42,042 nucleotides of DNA from Bryobacterales bacterium (GTDB lineage Bacteria > Acidobacteriota > Terriglobia > Bryobacterales > UBA6623): contig JAJDTX010000152.1 in the NCBI GenBank assembly GCA_022826925.1, forward strand, positions 1 through 42,042, written 5' to 3'. Of this stretch, positions 41,704 to 42,042 are shown in pieces. Position numbers and translations under genes: made by a program. The notes under the pieces are model-generated. The model saw only the letters and a program-made list of their open reading frames with translations, did not search any database and was not told the origin of the DNA. The first letter of the stretch is position 1, and every line of letters starts with the position of its first letter.

Positions 41704-42042
41704 ATGAGCCTCCAGAGACTGTTCCAGAAGACCCTGTTCGGGATCTTCTTCCTCTTCGGCTTGATCGGGGTCGCGACCTCGGTGCTTTGCATAAGGACCG
41801 TCGACGGCTATCTGTCGCGGGAGTACGAGGCCAACAGCAAGGGCATTGCGAAGACGATCGCGGACGCCAGCGTGGATATCATCCTGAACCGCGATCTGTC
41901 CGTGCTGCAGTCCCTGATCGACCAGTTCGTCGAAATCCAAGGAATCAGCTATATCTACATCACCGACGAGTCCGGCGAGTTCCTCGCCCACACGTTCGTG
42001 CCCGGGATCCCGGAGGAAATCAGGACCGGCTACACGGGTAGC
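41704..42042 (+). CDS. membrane sensor protein, cut by the window edge
   Basis: The first 113 residues are present and the frame is open at the right edge. A transmembrane helix (about residues 11-32) is followed by a periplasmic segment, starting 'YLSREYEANSKGIAKTIADA' and containing 'ISYIYITDESGEFLAHT', like a Cache-type sensor domain. The gene starts one base after the LivK-like gene, the same layout as 28811/29981. The output domain (kinase, PP2C or other) lies outside the window. Confidence 0.75.
   Translation, partial: MSLQRLFQKTLFGIFFLFGLIGVATSVLCIRTVDGYLSREYEANSKGIAKTIADASVDIILNRDLSVLQSLIDQFVEIQGISYIYITDESGEFLAHTFVPGIPEEIRTGYTGS

Noticed and set aside
1..42042. CRISPR array, rRNA or prophage
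   Set aside because: No regularly spaced repeats, rRNA segments or phage structural genes were seen on reading both strands.

Overview
The window is a high-GC, gene-dense stretch of chromosome from a Gram-negative-type (diderm) bacterium. Evidence for an outer membrane is an alginate-export-type porin and a secreted protein made of transferrin-binding-protein-like barrels. A YpdA-type (bacillithiol pathway) reductase, a DUF3604 protein, a very large HEAT-repeat protein with two haem c sites and a two-domain GlnE together recall Acidobacteriota or a similar deep lineage. This placement rests on gene content only and is tentative.

Left part (1-16 kb). A secreted three-barrel TbpB-like protein is followed by a tight four-gene minus-strand operon (8097 to 2548). 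That operon encodes a P1B-type metal ATPase fused to an SPFH/HflK domain, a His-rich HflC-like protein, a second HflK-like protein and a small membrane-anchored protein. Divergent from it is an acyl-CoA synthetase. Next come a ~1600-residue exported protein (two CxxCH sites, cyclase-like toroid, HEAT repeats) and a YpdA-like flavoprotein, both on the minus strand.

Middle (16-27 kb). Two small unknown minus-strand genes are followed by a plus-strand run: a DUF3604 protein with a propeller-like N-terminus, an SDR oxidoreductase, an HpnG/MTAN-like nucleosidase and two zinc-dependent dehydrogenases, the last three tightly packed. The run converges on glnE, whose C-terminal adenylyltransferase domain has lost its catalytic aspartates.

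Right part (27-42 kb). A four-gene signalling operon encodes a response regulator-PP2C phosphatase, an RsbW-like kinase, a LivK-like periplasmic binding protein and a histidine kinase. A single STAS antagonist lies at 36.6-37.0 kb. A second LivK-like protein followed by a membrane sensor runs off the right edge. No ABC permease or ATPase is present, so the binding proteins look like ligand sensors for a partner-switching pathway. Between the signalling genes lies an accessory island: a MmeI-like single-chain restriction-modification enzyme with a small coupled ORF, a decayed IS1595-type transposase, an alginate-type porin whose ATG overlaps the CCA end of tRNA-Leu(CAA), a decayed IS5/IS1182-type transposase and about 0.9 kb of apparent debris.

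Best candidates for undescribed biology are the metal-ATPase/SPFH membrane complex and the periplasmic-binding-protein/partner-switch system. The half-dead GlnE and the tRNA-abutting porin start are secondary candidates. I found no CRISPR array or rRNA.
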